From assembly GCA_011390345.1 (NCBI GenBank), contig JAABSP010000054.1:1-35002 (forward strand): a DNA stretch of 35,002 nt, read 5' to 3'. This stretch comes from Desulfobacteraceae bacterium. GTDB taxonomy: Bacteria; Desulfobacterota; Desulfobacteria; Desulfobacterales; JAABSP01. A program made the translations under genes and the position numbers. Positions 23,378 through 30,122 of this stretch are shown here, in pieces (position 1 is the first letter of the stretch; the number at the start of each line of letters is the position of its first letter). The notes beneath the pieces were generated by a model that saw only the letters and a program-made list of their open reading frames with translations, was not told the origin of the DNA and did no database searches.

Positions 23378-24247
23378 TCACCAGTGGGGCTGATTGCCGA
23401 TGCGCTGGCCCATCACCTCCAGCGTATCGGTGATCACCACGAAGGCGTTGGGGTCGATCTGCCGGACCATGGATTTGAGCCGGGAGAGTTCCGGGAAGGT
23501 GATCACCGTATAGAGGACCTGCCCCTCCTTTCCGGAATAGCCGCCCTTGCCGGGGATCAGCGTCACCCCCCGGTTGAGTTCCTTTAAAATCGTATTCGAA
23601 ATGCTCTCCCACTGTCCCGAGATGATCATCACGGCCTTCCGCTGGCTGAACCCTGTCACCACGAGATCGATGATCTTCGAGCTGACGAACATATAGATCA
23701 GGGTGTAGAGAACTGCCTCGATGGAGAAGAGAAAGATCGAAAGCGAAAGCACGATCGCGTTGAAGAAGAGAACCGTGTTCCCGAGCCGGATCGAGTAGCG
23801 TTTCAAGAGGATGATCGAGAGGACATCGGTTCCCCCGGCCGATCCTACAGAACGCAGGGTCAGGCCCGCGCCGATCCCGTAGATGATCCCTGCCAGCAGC
23901 GCGGCCAGGAGCCGGTCATCCAGCGGAATCGATACTTTCACCCATGTAATCGCGGCCGAAAAGATGACCATTCCCGCGATGCTGTAATAGAAAAACCGTT
24001 TCCCCACATAGAGCCAGCCCAGAATAAAGATCGGAATGTTCAGGAGAAAATAGAGGATACCGACCGACAGTACCGGAAAGAGGTAGTAGATGATCAGGCT
24101 GATCCCGGTCACGCCGCCGCTGAGCAGTTGATGCGGGATGATCAGGGCATTGATGGCCAATGCGGAGATCAGACTTCCTGAGGTGATCAGAAGAATGTTC
24201 CACCAGATGCGGTGCCGGCCGATGGTCTCCGGATTCGTTTCATTCAT
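23378..24247 (-). CDS. YitT family membrane protein (DUF161 + DUF2179)
   Basis: This 289-residue protein has five or six membrane segments (for example SALAINALIIPHQLLSGGVTG and SAGGTDVLSIILLKRYSIRLG). It ends in a soluble C-terminal domain of the DUF2179 type (RGVTLIPGKGGYSGKEGQVLY, ending near ITDTLEVMGQRIG). YitT proteins are widespread in bacteria; their transport role is not established. ATG 24247 is taken; an in-frame TTG three codons earlier has better spacing to AGGAG. The gene is divergent from the UbiB-type gene, and a direct repeat (24275-24302) lies in the shared promoter region. Confidence 0.88.
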   Translation of the reverse strand: MNETNPETIGRHRIWWNILLITSGSLISALAINALIIPHQLLSGGVTGISLIIYYLFPVLSVGILYFLLNIPIFILGWLYVGKRFFYYSIAGMVIFSAAITWVKVSIPLDDRLLAALLAGIIYGIGAGLTLRSVGSAGGTDVLSIILLKRYSIRLGNTVLFFNAIVLSLSIFLFSIEAVLYTLIYMFVSSKIIDLVVTGFSQRKAVMIISGQWESISNTILKELNRGVTLIPGKGGYSGKEGQVLYTVITFPELSRLKSMVRQIDPNAFVVITDTLEVMGQRIGNQPHW

Positions 24248-24274
24248 TTTCAAAAATCTTCTCCTTTCGTTTTG

Positions 24275-24302
24275 TATCATCACCTTTCAGGCTATCATCA
24301 CC
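24275..24302. repeat. 10-base direct repeat in the yitT/ubiB divergent promoter region
   Basis: TATCATCACC occurs at 24275-24284 and again at 24293-24302, with an 18-base period. The spacing is close to two helical turns, which puts both copies on nearly the same face of the DNA. It could be an operator for a regulator of the YitT-type gene. Confidence 0.4.
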
Positions 24303-24311
24303 GCCATTTTT

Positions 24312-24340
24312 TTGCTACAGTTTCCGTAGAATGATTTATA
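24312..24340 (+). promoter_or_regulatory. Putative promoter of the UbiB-family gene
   Basis: TTGCTA (24312-24317) and TTTATA (24335-24340) are separated by 17 bases, about 40 bases upstream of ATG 24383. Confidence 0.4.
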
Positions 24341-24382
24341 GTCTCCATACCATTGCCGCCAATAAAATACCAGAAAAGAGAA

Positions 24383-26110
24383 ATGGCGCAGCCGAATCCG
24401 CGGGATAAGATCCCAATCGATCTCCGCCGCTACCGCCGGGTGCGCCGTTTCTTTACCAAAGCCATTCTTCACGGGATCTGGTGGGATGTAGTTTTGAACC
24501 GGCCCCTGCTGAGAGGTTTCCGGACCCCGGCAACACCACGGTGGCAGGCCATTGCAGGGGAGTATCGGGCACTGGCCGCGGAGATGGGCGGGGTGCTGAT
24601 CAAGCTGGGGCAGTTTCTGAGCATCCGGGTCGATATCCTGCCCCGGGAAGTGACCCGCGAACTGGCAGGTCTTCAGGACGAGGTTCCCGCGGTTTTGGCC
24701 CAATCGATCATCGATCAGGTCGAAGCCGATTTCGGCCGGCCCATCGGCTGGATCTTCAAGAGATTCGATCCGAAACCCCTGGGTTCGGCCTCACTTGCCC
24801 AGGTGCATCGGGTGCAACTGCTGTCGGGCGAGAATGCGGTGGTCAAGGTGTTGCGGCCCGGCATCGACGTGCTGGTTGAGACCGATCTGGCCGCCATCGG
24901 CAAGGCCCTGGACTGGCTCCGGCTCTACTCGAAGGTGCGGGAGCGGGTGGACATGGACTGGCTGGCTCGTGAGTTCACCGAGGTGACCCGGAAGGAACTC
25001 GATTTTCTCCAGGAGGGGAAGAGCATCGAGCGGTTTGCCGAGGATTTTAAGGATGATCTGCAGGTAGCCCTTCCGAAGGTCCATTGGAACTGCTGCGGCC
25101 GGCGAACCCTGACGCTGGCCGATATGAGTTTCATCAAGATTGCCGATCTTTCGGCCATCGATGCTGCCGGCATCGACAGGGCCGAGGTCGCGAAAACCCT
25201 TCACCGGATCTACATGCGCCAGGTCTTCGAGACCTACTTCGTCCATGTGGACCCCCATCCCGGAAACCTCTTCCTCCGGCCCCTGCCGACTTCGGAAGAA
25301 AAGGAGGCCGGGGTGACGGAATTCCTGCCGGGGGAGCCGGTTCCTTTTTTCCCGGGGAGAGGCTTTCAGCTCGTACTCATCGACTTCGGCATGGCCGTTG
25401 AAATCCCCGAACGGCTGCGGACCGCGCTGCGGGAATATGCCATCGGCGTCGGGACACGGGATGCCCATAGGATCGTCGGGTCCATGGTCAAGGCCGGCGC
25501 GCTTTTGAAAAGTGCGGATCTCAGACGGCTGGAGGAGGCGCACGAGGCGATCTTCGAGCGGCTATGGGGGATTCGGGTGGGCAGCTTCAAGGATATGGCG
25601 TTTGACGAGATGCGCCATTTTTCCAGCGAATACCGGGATGTGATCCTGGATGCGCCCTTTCAGTTTCAGGCCGACATGCTCTTTGTGGTCCGCGCGGTCG
25701 GAATTCTCTCCGGCATGGCAGCGCACCTGGACCCCGATTTCGACCCCTGGGAGATGACCATCCCCTTTGCCGAGCGGTTTGCAAAGGAGAACCTGCGGGA
25801 CGAATGGCCTGGGCTGGTTCAGGAGATCGCAACCCTTCTGGTGCTGTTCCGGAATCTGCCGGACCGGATGGACCGGCTCCTCAAACAGGTGGAGGGGGGC
25901 AGAACCGCAATTCAGACCGGCTTCACCCCGGATGCGAAAAGATCGATCGACCAACTGGAGGGCGCGGTCCGGAGGCTCTCCTGGATGGTGCTGACCGCAG
26001 GGCTTCTCATCGGCGGTGCCTATCTCCACGGGAACAAGGGCGGCGGTTTTTTCGGATGGCTGCTCATCTTCCTGGCGCTTTTGAGCTTTGTCCGGGCTAT
26101 TCTTACTTGA
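24383..26110 (+). CDS. ABC1/UbiB (AarF) family kinase-like protein
   Basis: This 575-residue protein belongs to the atypical kinase family that supports quinone and lipid metabolism. From ATG 24383, the KxGQ motif is at about 74 (LIKLGQFLS) and the alanine-rich-loop counterpart is PLGSASLAQVHR (about 132-143). Lys155 lies in VVKVLRPG and the ExD motif at 166-168 (VETDLA). The catalytic HVDPHPGNLF has Asp290 and Asn295, and metal-binding Asp334 lies in LIDFG. Two C-terminal membrane helices (LTAGLLIGGAY and GWLLIFLALLSF) anchor it. A TTG ten codons upstream is less likely because of the purine-rich AAAAGAGAA directly before the ATG. A strong terminator follows. Confidence 0.92.
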   Translation: MAQPNPRDKIPIDLRRYRRVRRFFTKAILHGIWWDVVLNRPLLRGFRTPATPRWQAIAGEYRALAAEMGGVLIKLGQFLSIRVDILPREVTRELAGLQDEVPAVLAQSIIDQVEADFGRPIGWIFKRFDPKPLGSASLAQVHRVQLLSGENAVVKVLRPGIDVLVETDLAAIGKALDWLRLYSKVRERVDMDWLAREFTEVTRKELDFLQEGKSIERFAEDFKDDLQVALPKVHWNCCGRRTLTLADMSFIKIADLSAIDAAGIDRAEVAKTLHRIYMRQVFETYFVHVDPHPGNLFLRPLPTSEEKEAGVTEFLPGEPVPFFPGRGFQLVLIDFGMAVEIPERLRTALREYAIGVGTRDAHRIVGSMVKAGALLKSADLRRLEEAHEAIFERLWGIRVGSFKDMAFDEMRHFSSEYRDVILDAPFQFQADMLFVVRAVGILSGMAAHLDPDFDPWEMTIPFAERFAKENLRDEWPGLVQEIATLLVLFRNLPDRMDRLLKQVEGGRTAIQTGFTPDAKRSIDQLEGAVRRLSWMVLTAGLLIGGAYLHGNKGGGFFGWLLIFLALLSFVRAILT

Positions 26111-26140
26111 CAGCGTCTCCTCTTCATTATACCTAATGAT

Positions 26141-26170
26141 AACCCTGCTTTGTTTGCAGGGGTTTTTTTG
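26141..26170 (+). terminator. Intrinsic terminator behind the UbiB-family gene
   Basis: AACCCTGC pairs with GCAGGGGTT (one bulged G) across a 7-base loop, followed by seven T. It lies about 30 bases after the stop codon. Confidence 0.85.
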
Positions 26171-26198
26171 GGAAATATACCAAAGAGCGTACTAATCC

Positions 26199-26276
26199 AT
26201 GAACATCGGCATCCTAAAAGAGATCAAGCACAATGAAGACCGGGTTCTGGTAGAAGGGGGTTGGAGGCGGCTTTAA
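26199..26276 (+). pseudogene. N-terminal stub of an alanine-dehydrogenase-like gene
   Basis: Twenty-five codons start MNIGILKEIKHNEDRV, which matches the start of alanine dehydrogenases (pattern M-I-G-x-x-K-E-I-K-x-N-E-x-R-V). The similarity then ends and the frame stops nine codons later with TAA, directly abutting the ATG of the MNT gene. The rest of the enzyme (about 350 residues) is absent. The GGAGG that serves the MNT gene lies inside this stub. The identification rests on a short but characteristic motif. Confidence 0.6.
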
Positions 26277-26606
26277 ATGTTATTTGAAAATAATGAAAAG
26301 GAAGACCTGCTTCTACAGGACTTCAAGAAAAGCCTTAAAAAACGGCTGGGGAGCCATTTAAAAGGATTTATTCTATTTGGTTCCAGAGCCAGAAAAGATC
26401 ATCAGCCCGACTCGGATTACGACTGTATGGTGCTTTTGGATCAGACCAACCCTACAATCAATAATATGATTGATGATGTCGTTGGGGATTTTCTTTTTGA
26501 AAATAACATCGTTTTTTCGGTGCTTCCGGTTGCAGAAGAGAGATATAAAAAAGAAACCTGCCATCCTCTTTTTATGAATATTCAAAGGGAAGGCATTCCC
26601 ATATGA
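26277..26606 (+). CDS. MNT-domain nucleotidyltransferase (antitoxin of a HEPN/MNT pair)
   Basis: This 109-residue minimal nucleotidyltransferase has the GS-x10-DxD motif intact: GSRARK (Gly35, Ser36) followed by DSDYDC (Asp47, Asp49). In HEPN/MNT toxin-antitoxin pairs the MNT protein inactivates the HEPN toxin, in known cases by adenylylating it. GGAGG lies 9 bases before the ATG. The stop overlaps the HEPN start (ATGA), so the two are coupled. The DNA is visibly AT-richer than both flanking regions, which fits recent arrival. Confidence 0.88.
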   Translation: MLFENNEKEDLLLQDFKKSLKKRLGSHLKGFILFGSRARKDHQPDSDYDCMVLLDQTNPTINNMIDDVVGDFLFENNIVFSVLPVAEERYKKETCHPLFMNIQREGIPI

Positions 26607-27007
26607 AAACGGCTGATAAAAAAAATCAGCACCGTTTGATCATCGATAAGGCTGAGCGTTCTATAAAAGCTGCTGTTCGGAATATTGAAGAGGGAGATTT
26701 CGATTTCGGCTCATCACGAGCATATTATGCTGCATTTTATGCTATGGAATCTGTTCTGCTTACCCAGAATTTGTCTTTTTCAAAGCATGCCGGCGTAATT
26801 AGCGCTTTTAATCAGCATTTTATCAAAAATGATATCTTTCCGAAAGAATTTAGTAAACTGATTTCCCGACTATTTCGAGAAAGACAGATTGGGGATTATG
26901 ATTTTAGTAATCTTATTTCCAAAGAAGATGCAGAATGCGATGTCGATGTTGCAAAAAAGATCGTCTCGGCAATTAAAGAATATCTGGTCAAAAACGGTTG
27001 TCTGTAA
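26603..27007 (+). CDS. HEPN-domain protein, UPF0332-like (toxin of a HEPN/MNT pair)
   Basis: This 134-residue helical protein has the typical HEPN helix SSRAYYAAFYAMESVLL (about 37-54), then LSFSKHAGVISAFNQHF, and later RERQIGDYDF. That order matches UPF0332-type HEPN proteins. The canonical RX4-6H ribonuclease motif of HepT is not evident; the RxxxGDY region occupies that place. The start overlaps the MNT stop by four bases. It probably acts as the toxin or RNase partner of the MNT protein. Like its partner it is AT-rich, and it ends right before the remnant oxidoreductase sequence. Confidence 0.85.
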   Translation: MKTADKKNQHRLIIDKAERSIKAAVRNIEEGDFDFGSSRAYYAAFYAMESVLLTQNLSFSKHAGVISAFNQHFIKNDIFPKEFSKLISRLFRERQIGDYDFSNLISKEDAECDVDVAKKIVSAIKEYLVKNGCL

Positions 27008-27008
27008 T

Positions 27009-27162
27009 CGCTGAAGGGGGGCAGGCCACCAAAGGCTTGACGCTGGCCCCGATCTTCGGAAAGATTCTGGCCGACATGATCGCGGGAAAGGGATCGGAGA
27101 TTTCGGACAACATCGATCCGAATCGTTTCGGACAAGCCAGGGAAAGGAGAAAAATAGAATGA
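27009..27162 (+). pseudogene. C-terminal stub of a DAO-type FAD-dependent oxidoreductase
   Basis: In a frame different from the HEPN gene, about 50 codons read GGQATKGLTLAPIFGKILAD, MIAGKG and IDPNRFGQAR, then stop at TGA 27160-27162. This matches the C-terminal end of FAD-dependent amino-acid oxidoreductases (pattern G-H-x-x-x-G-L-T-L-A-P-x-x-G-K-x-x-A-D, then a D-P-x-R-F ending). No start or FAD-binding N-terminus is present. The stop overlaps the next gene's ATG as ATGA, a relic of translational coupling. The family call is from memory of the C-terminal motif. Confidence 0.6.
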
Positions 27163-27800
27163 ATCTCATTCTTCAGATTGCAGGCATCATTTTTATCCTG
27201 TTGATCATCTTTGGATTGATCTTCATCTTTTATGCCCGTCGGATGGTGAAAAGTATTCAAAAGGAAGCCTTGGAATCGGGTCAGCCGACGCCCTCCACGA
27301 TTCATTTGCAGGAGGATGACGATCCGGCCTGGCTGGCAAAGCCGGCCGTGGAGGAGATGACCGAAGCCCTTCGGGTGCTGGGCTTTGCCCCGGACGGTTC
27401 CTATATGATCCCGGAAATGGACGGTGTAAAACTCTTCGGCCTTTTCCATTACCGGGAGCGGGTCTGCGCGGTATTGTATGACCATCCGACTGCAGGAAAC
27501 TGGGCCGATCTGATGGCCCGTTTGCAGGACGGAGAAGAGGTGACGGTTTCCAATGCCGCTTACGGCAAGGAGATAGAGCCGCCGCCGGGAGCCGTCAGGG
27601 AGTATCTGCCGAATGCCTCTATCGCAGAACTCTGGCAGAAGATGACGGATCTGGTGGCCCAAAGGCCGAAGATCGAAGTCTCCAATGTGAATTTCCGGAA
27701 GGCATTCGAAGAAGCCTACAATGATGAGATGGCCTGGCGGAAACAAAAGGACGGGGTCAGCCGGGATGAAATCCGCCGGGTTTCTCCGGATAAAACATAA
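27159..27800 (+). CDS. Single-span membrane protein of unknown function
   Basis: This 213-residue protein has one N-terminal membrane helix (about 4-27, LQIAGIIFILLIIFGLIFIF), a basic stop-transfer (ARRMVKS) and a soluble domain of about 180 residues. Recognisable stretches are MTEALRVLGFAPDGSYMIPE, LFGLFHYRERVCAVLYDHP and SIAELWQKMTDLV. I do not recognise the family. AAGGAG lies upstream inside the oxidoreductase stub, whose stop overlaps this ATG (ATGA). It was probably once the distal gene of an operon with that oxidoreductase. The livK promoter lies just downstream. Confidence 0.75.
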   Translation: MNLILQIAGIIFILLIIFGLIFIFYARRMVKSIQKEALESGQPTPSTIHLQEDDDPAWLAKPAVEEMTEALRVLGFAPDGSYMIPEMDGVKLFGLFHYRERVCAVLYDHPTAGNWADLMARLQDGEEVTVSNAAYGKEIEPPPGAVREYLPNASIAELWQKMTDLVAQRPKIEVSNVNFRKAFEEAYNDEMAWRKQKDGVSRDEIRRVSPDKT

Positions 27801-27806
27801 TTTGGC

Positions 27807-27835
27807 TTGACTACAGGCCCGCATCCCGATATATA
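27807..27835 (+). promoter_or_regulatory. Promoter of the liv transporter operon
   Basis: TTGACT (27807-27812), a 17-base spacer and TATATA (27830-27835) lie about 50 bases upstream of livK. The predicted start near 27843 leaves a short leader that contains an 11-codon ORF. Confidence 0.6.
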
Positions 27836-27858
27836 AAATAAATTTCTAAGGAACGAAC

Positions 27859-27894
27859 ATGGTTGCAACACGGACAAGGAGGCAGAGATGGTAA
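27859..27894 (+). CDS. Possible 11-residue leader peptide overlapping the livK start
   Basis: ATG 27859 opens MVATRTRRQRW, which stops at TAA 27892-27894, four bases past the start of the livK ATG (out of frame). AAGGA lies upstream. The peptide contains the livK Shine-Dalgarno GGAGG within its coding sequence, so its translation would cover or hand over to livK. It holds four arginines and no leucine or isoleucine (one valine), so it is not a classical branched-chain attenuator. It may be chance. Confidence 0.3.
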   Translation: MVATRTRRQRW

Positions 27895-29024
27895 GATCGA
27901 AAATGTTGAGAAGAGGCGTTGTTGTCGCGATTGCGGCGATGTTTGCACTGGTCGGATTCAGCGGTACGGCTATTGCACAGGATACGATAAAACTGGGCGT
28001 CGCGGGGGCTCACAGCGGGGATCTGGCCTCCTACGGCATCCCCTCCATCCGCGCGGCCGAGCTGGTGGTCAAGGAATACAACGAGAAGGGCGGCGTTCTC
28101 GGCAAACAGGTGGAGATCGTCACCGAAGATGATGTCTGCAAGCCCGAAGTCGCGGCCAATACCGCGGCCAAGCTGGCTTCCGAGGGAGTTCCGGTGGTGC
28201 TGGGCCACATCTGCTCCGGCGCGACCAAGGCGGCTCTTGGTATATATAAGGATGCCAACATGATCGCGATGTCCCCGTCTGCCACCAACCCGGCTTTGAC
28301 CCAGAGCGGCGACTATCCCAACTTCTTCAGAACCATCGCGTCAGACGATGCCCAGGCCCGCCTGGAGGTCGATTTCGCCACCAAAAAGCTGGGGCTGAAA
28401 AAGATTGCGGTGATCCATGACAAGGGCGACTACGGCAAGGGGCTGGCCGAGTTTGCCAAGAAGTTTCTGGAAGAATCGGACGATGCCGAGGTGGTCCTCT
28501 ACGAAGGCGTCACCCCGGGCGCGGTCGATTACTCCGCAATCGTTCAGAAGATCAAGCGCTCCGATGCGGACGGCATCATCTTCGGCGGATATCATCCCGA
28601 AGCCTCCAAGATCGTCATGCAGATGCGCAAGAAGAGAATGGGAACCGTCTTCATCTCCGATGACGGCGTCAAGGACGACACCTTCATCAAGGTCGCGGGC
28701 GATTATGCAGAGGGCGTATATGCCACAGGCCCCAGAGACACCTCCAAAAATCCCCTGACCCAGAAGGCCGAAAAGGAGCATCGGGAGACCTACGGCTCAG
28801 ATCCGGGCGCATTCTACCTGAACGCGTATGCCGCGGCCATCGCGCTGCTGAACGCGATCGAGAAGGCCGGCTCCACCGATTCCGACGCGGTCACCAAAGC
28901 CCTGACGACCGAGTGGGTGGAGACGCCTCTGGGAAGGATCAGCTTTGATGAGCGGGGCGATGCCATCGGCGTGGGATTCTCCATGTACCAGGTCCGAGAC
29001 GGCAAATACGTTGAAGTGAAGTAG
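27888..29024 (+). CDS. livK: Branched-chain amino acid ABC transporter, periplasmic binding protein
   Basis: This 378-residue type I periplasmic binding protein has a Sec signal peptide (MVRSKMLRRGVVVAIAAMFA, cleaved near GTAIA). The mature part starts DTIKLGVAGAHSGDLASYG, followed by VVLGHICSGATKAAL and MSPSATNPALTQ, typical of LivK/LivJ ligand pockets. The lobe-two segment is VLYEGVTPGAVDYSAIVQKI. It captures Leu/Ile/Val or a related amino acid for LivHMGF. AAGGAGG lies 5-7 bases before ATG 27888. A hairpin with a T-run after the stop (29052-29096) separates it from livHMGF. Confidence 0.92.
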   Translation: MVRSKMLRRGVVVAIAAMFALVGFSGTAIAQDTIKLGVAGAHSGDLASYGIPSIRAAELVVKEYNEKGGVLGKQVEIVTEDDVCKPEVAANTAAKLASEGVPVVLGHICSGATKAALGIYKDANMIAMSPSATNPALTQSGDYPNFFRTIASDDAQARLEVDFATKKLGLKKIAVIHDKGDYGKGLAEFAKKFLEESDDAEVVLYEGVTPGAVDYSAIVQKIKRSDADGIIFGGYHPEASKIVMQMRKKRMGTVFISDDGVKDDTFIKVAGDYAEGVYATGPRDTSKNPLTQKAEKEHRETYGSDPGAFYLNAYAAAIALLNAIEKAGSTDSDAVTKALTTEWVETPLGRISFDERGDAIGVGFSMYQVRDGKYVEVK

Positions 29025-29051
29025 GTATTTGGACGGCTACCGGCCGATTAT

Positions 29052-29096
29052 ACAGGGGACAGGCGGCTTTCAGATGTTGTCTGCCCCCTGTTTTTT
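29052..29096 (+). terminator. Hairpin and T-run between livK and livH
   Basis: ACAGGGGACAG pairs imperfectly with CTGCCCCCTGT across a loop of about 18 bases, followed by six T. It probably stops part of the transcription so that the binding protein is made in excess over the membrane components, as in many ABC transporter operons. Confidence 0.65.
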
Positions 29097-29188
29097 GGCC
29101 GTGAACCCAAAGACTTCATATCCCTCATCTCCGTCCGGTCCGTCCGGACTGACCCGAACTGATCGGAAGAACCGGATAGGCAACCTCT

Positions 29189-30091
29189 ATGGAATACTTT
29201 TTTGAACTCTTTTTCAGCGGCTTGACCCGGGGCAGCATCTATGCCCTGATCGCACTGGGCTATACCATGGTCTACGGCATCATCGAGCTGATCAACTTCG
29301 CGCACGGCGAGATATACATGATCGGCGCGTTCACGGCACTCATCGTGGCCGGGGTCCTCTCCCTGCTGGGATTCAACGAACTCTCGATTCTGGCACTGGC
29401 CGCGCTGGCCGCGGTGGTCTACTCATCGGCCTACGGCTACACAATCGAGAAGATGGCCTACAAGCCCCTGAGAAAAGCGCCCCGGCTGTCGGCCCTCATC
29501 AGCGCGATCGGGATGTCCATCTTTCTGCAGAACTATGTGCTGCTGGCCCAGACCTCCGACTTTCTCCCCTTCCCTAGCCTGATCCCCGATTTCCATTTTC
29601 TGGAGCCCATCGCGCATCTCATCACCTCGGCTGAGGTGGTGATCGTCGTCACAACTGCCGTGGTCATGGTGATCCTCTCTTTTCTCATCAAATTCACCCG
29701 GCTCGGCAAAGCCATGCGCGCAACCGCGCAGGACAAGGACATGGCCATGCTCATGGGGGTCAACGTCAACAGGGTGATCTCCTTCACCTTCATCATCGGG
29801 TCGGCCACGGCCGCGATCGGCGGGGTTCTGATCGCCTCCCACATCGGGATGATCAACTTCTATATCGGCTTCATCGCGGGCATCAAGGCATTTACCGCAG
29901 CCGTGCTCGGCGGCATCGGCAGTGTTCCGGGCGCGGTCCTCGGGGGGCTGGTGCTGGGCTGGACCGAAAGCTTTGCCACCGGGTATGTCTCCAGCGACTA
30001 TGAGGATGTCTTTGCCTTCACCCTGCTGGTGCTGATCCTGATCTTCAGGCCCGAGGGGATTCTGGGCCGTTCCACAACCCAGAAGGTGTAA
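29189..30091 (+). CDS. livH: Branched-chain amino acid ABC transporter permease LivH
   Basis: This 300-residue inner-membrane permease has about eight spans. It starts LFFSGLTRGSIYALIALGYT and continues INFAHGEIYMIGAF, the conserved LivH N-terminal signature. The cytoplasmic coupling loop is GKAMRATAQDKDMAMLMGVN, and GIKAFTAAVLGGIGSVPGAV follows. It pairs with LivM as the channel. The ribosome site before ATG 29189 is weak. It is the first gene after the livK hairpin and is followed by livM after a 31-base gap holding an exact 15-base tandem duplication. Confidence 0.94.
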   Translation: MEYFFELFFSGLTRGSIYALIALGYTMVYGIIELINFAHGEIYMIGAFTALIVAGVLSLLGFNELSILALAALAAVVYSSAYGYTIEKMAYKPLRKAPRLSALISAIGMSIFLQNYVLLAQTSDFLPFPSLIPDFHFLEPIAHLITSAEVVIVVTTAVVMVILSFLIKFTRLGKAMRATAQDKDMAMLMGVNVNRVISFTFIIGSATAAIGGVLIASHIGMINFYIGFIAGIKAFTAAVLGGIGSVPGAVLGGLVLGWTESFATGYVSSDYEDVFAFTLLVLILIFRPEGILGRSTTQKV

Positions 30092-30120
30092 CCGGAAAGT
30101 ATAGAACCGGAAAGTATAGA
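30091..30120 (+). repeat. Exact 15-base tandem duplication between livH and livM
   Basis: ACCGGAAAGTATAGA occurs twice in a row (30091-30105 and 30106-30120), directly before the livM ATG at 30123. Each copy holds the GGAAAG that may serve as ribosome site; the second copy is at working distance from the ATG. Confidence 0.85.
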
Positions 30121-30122
30121 AA

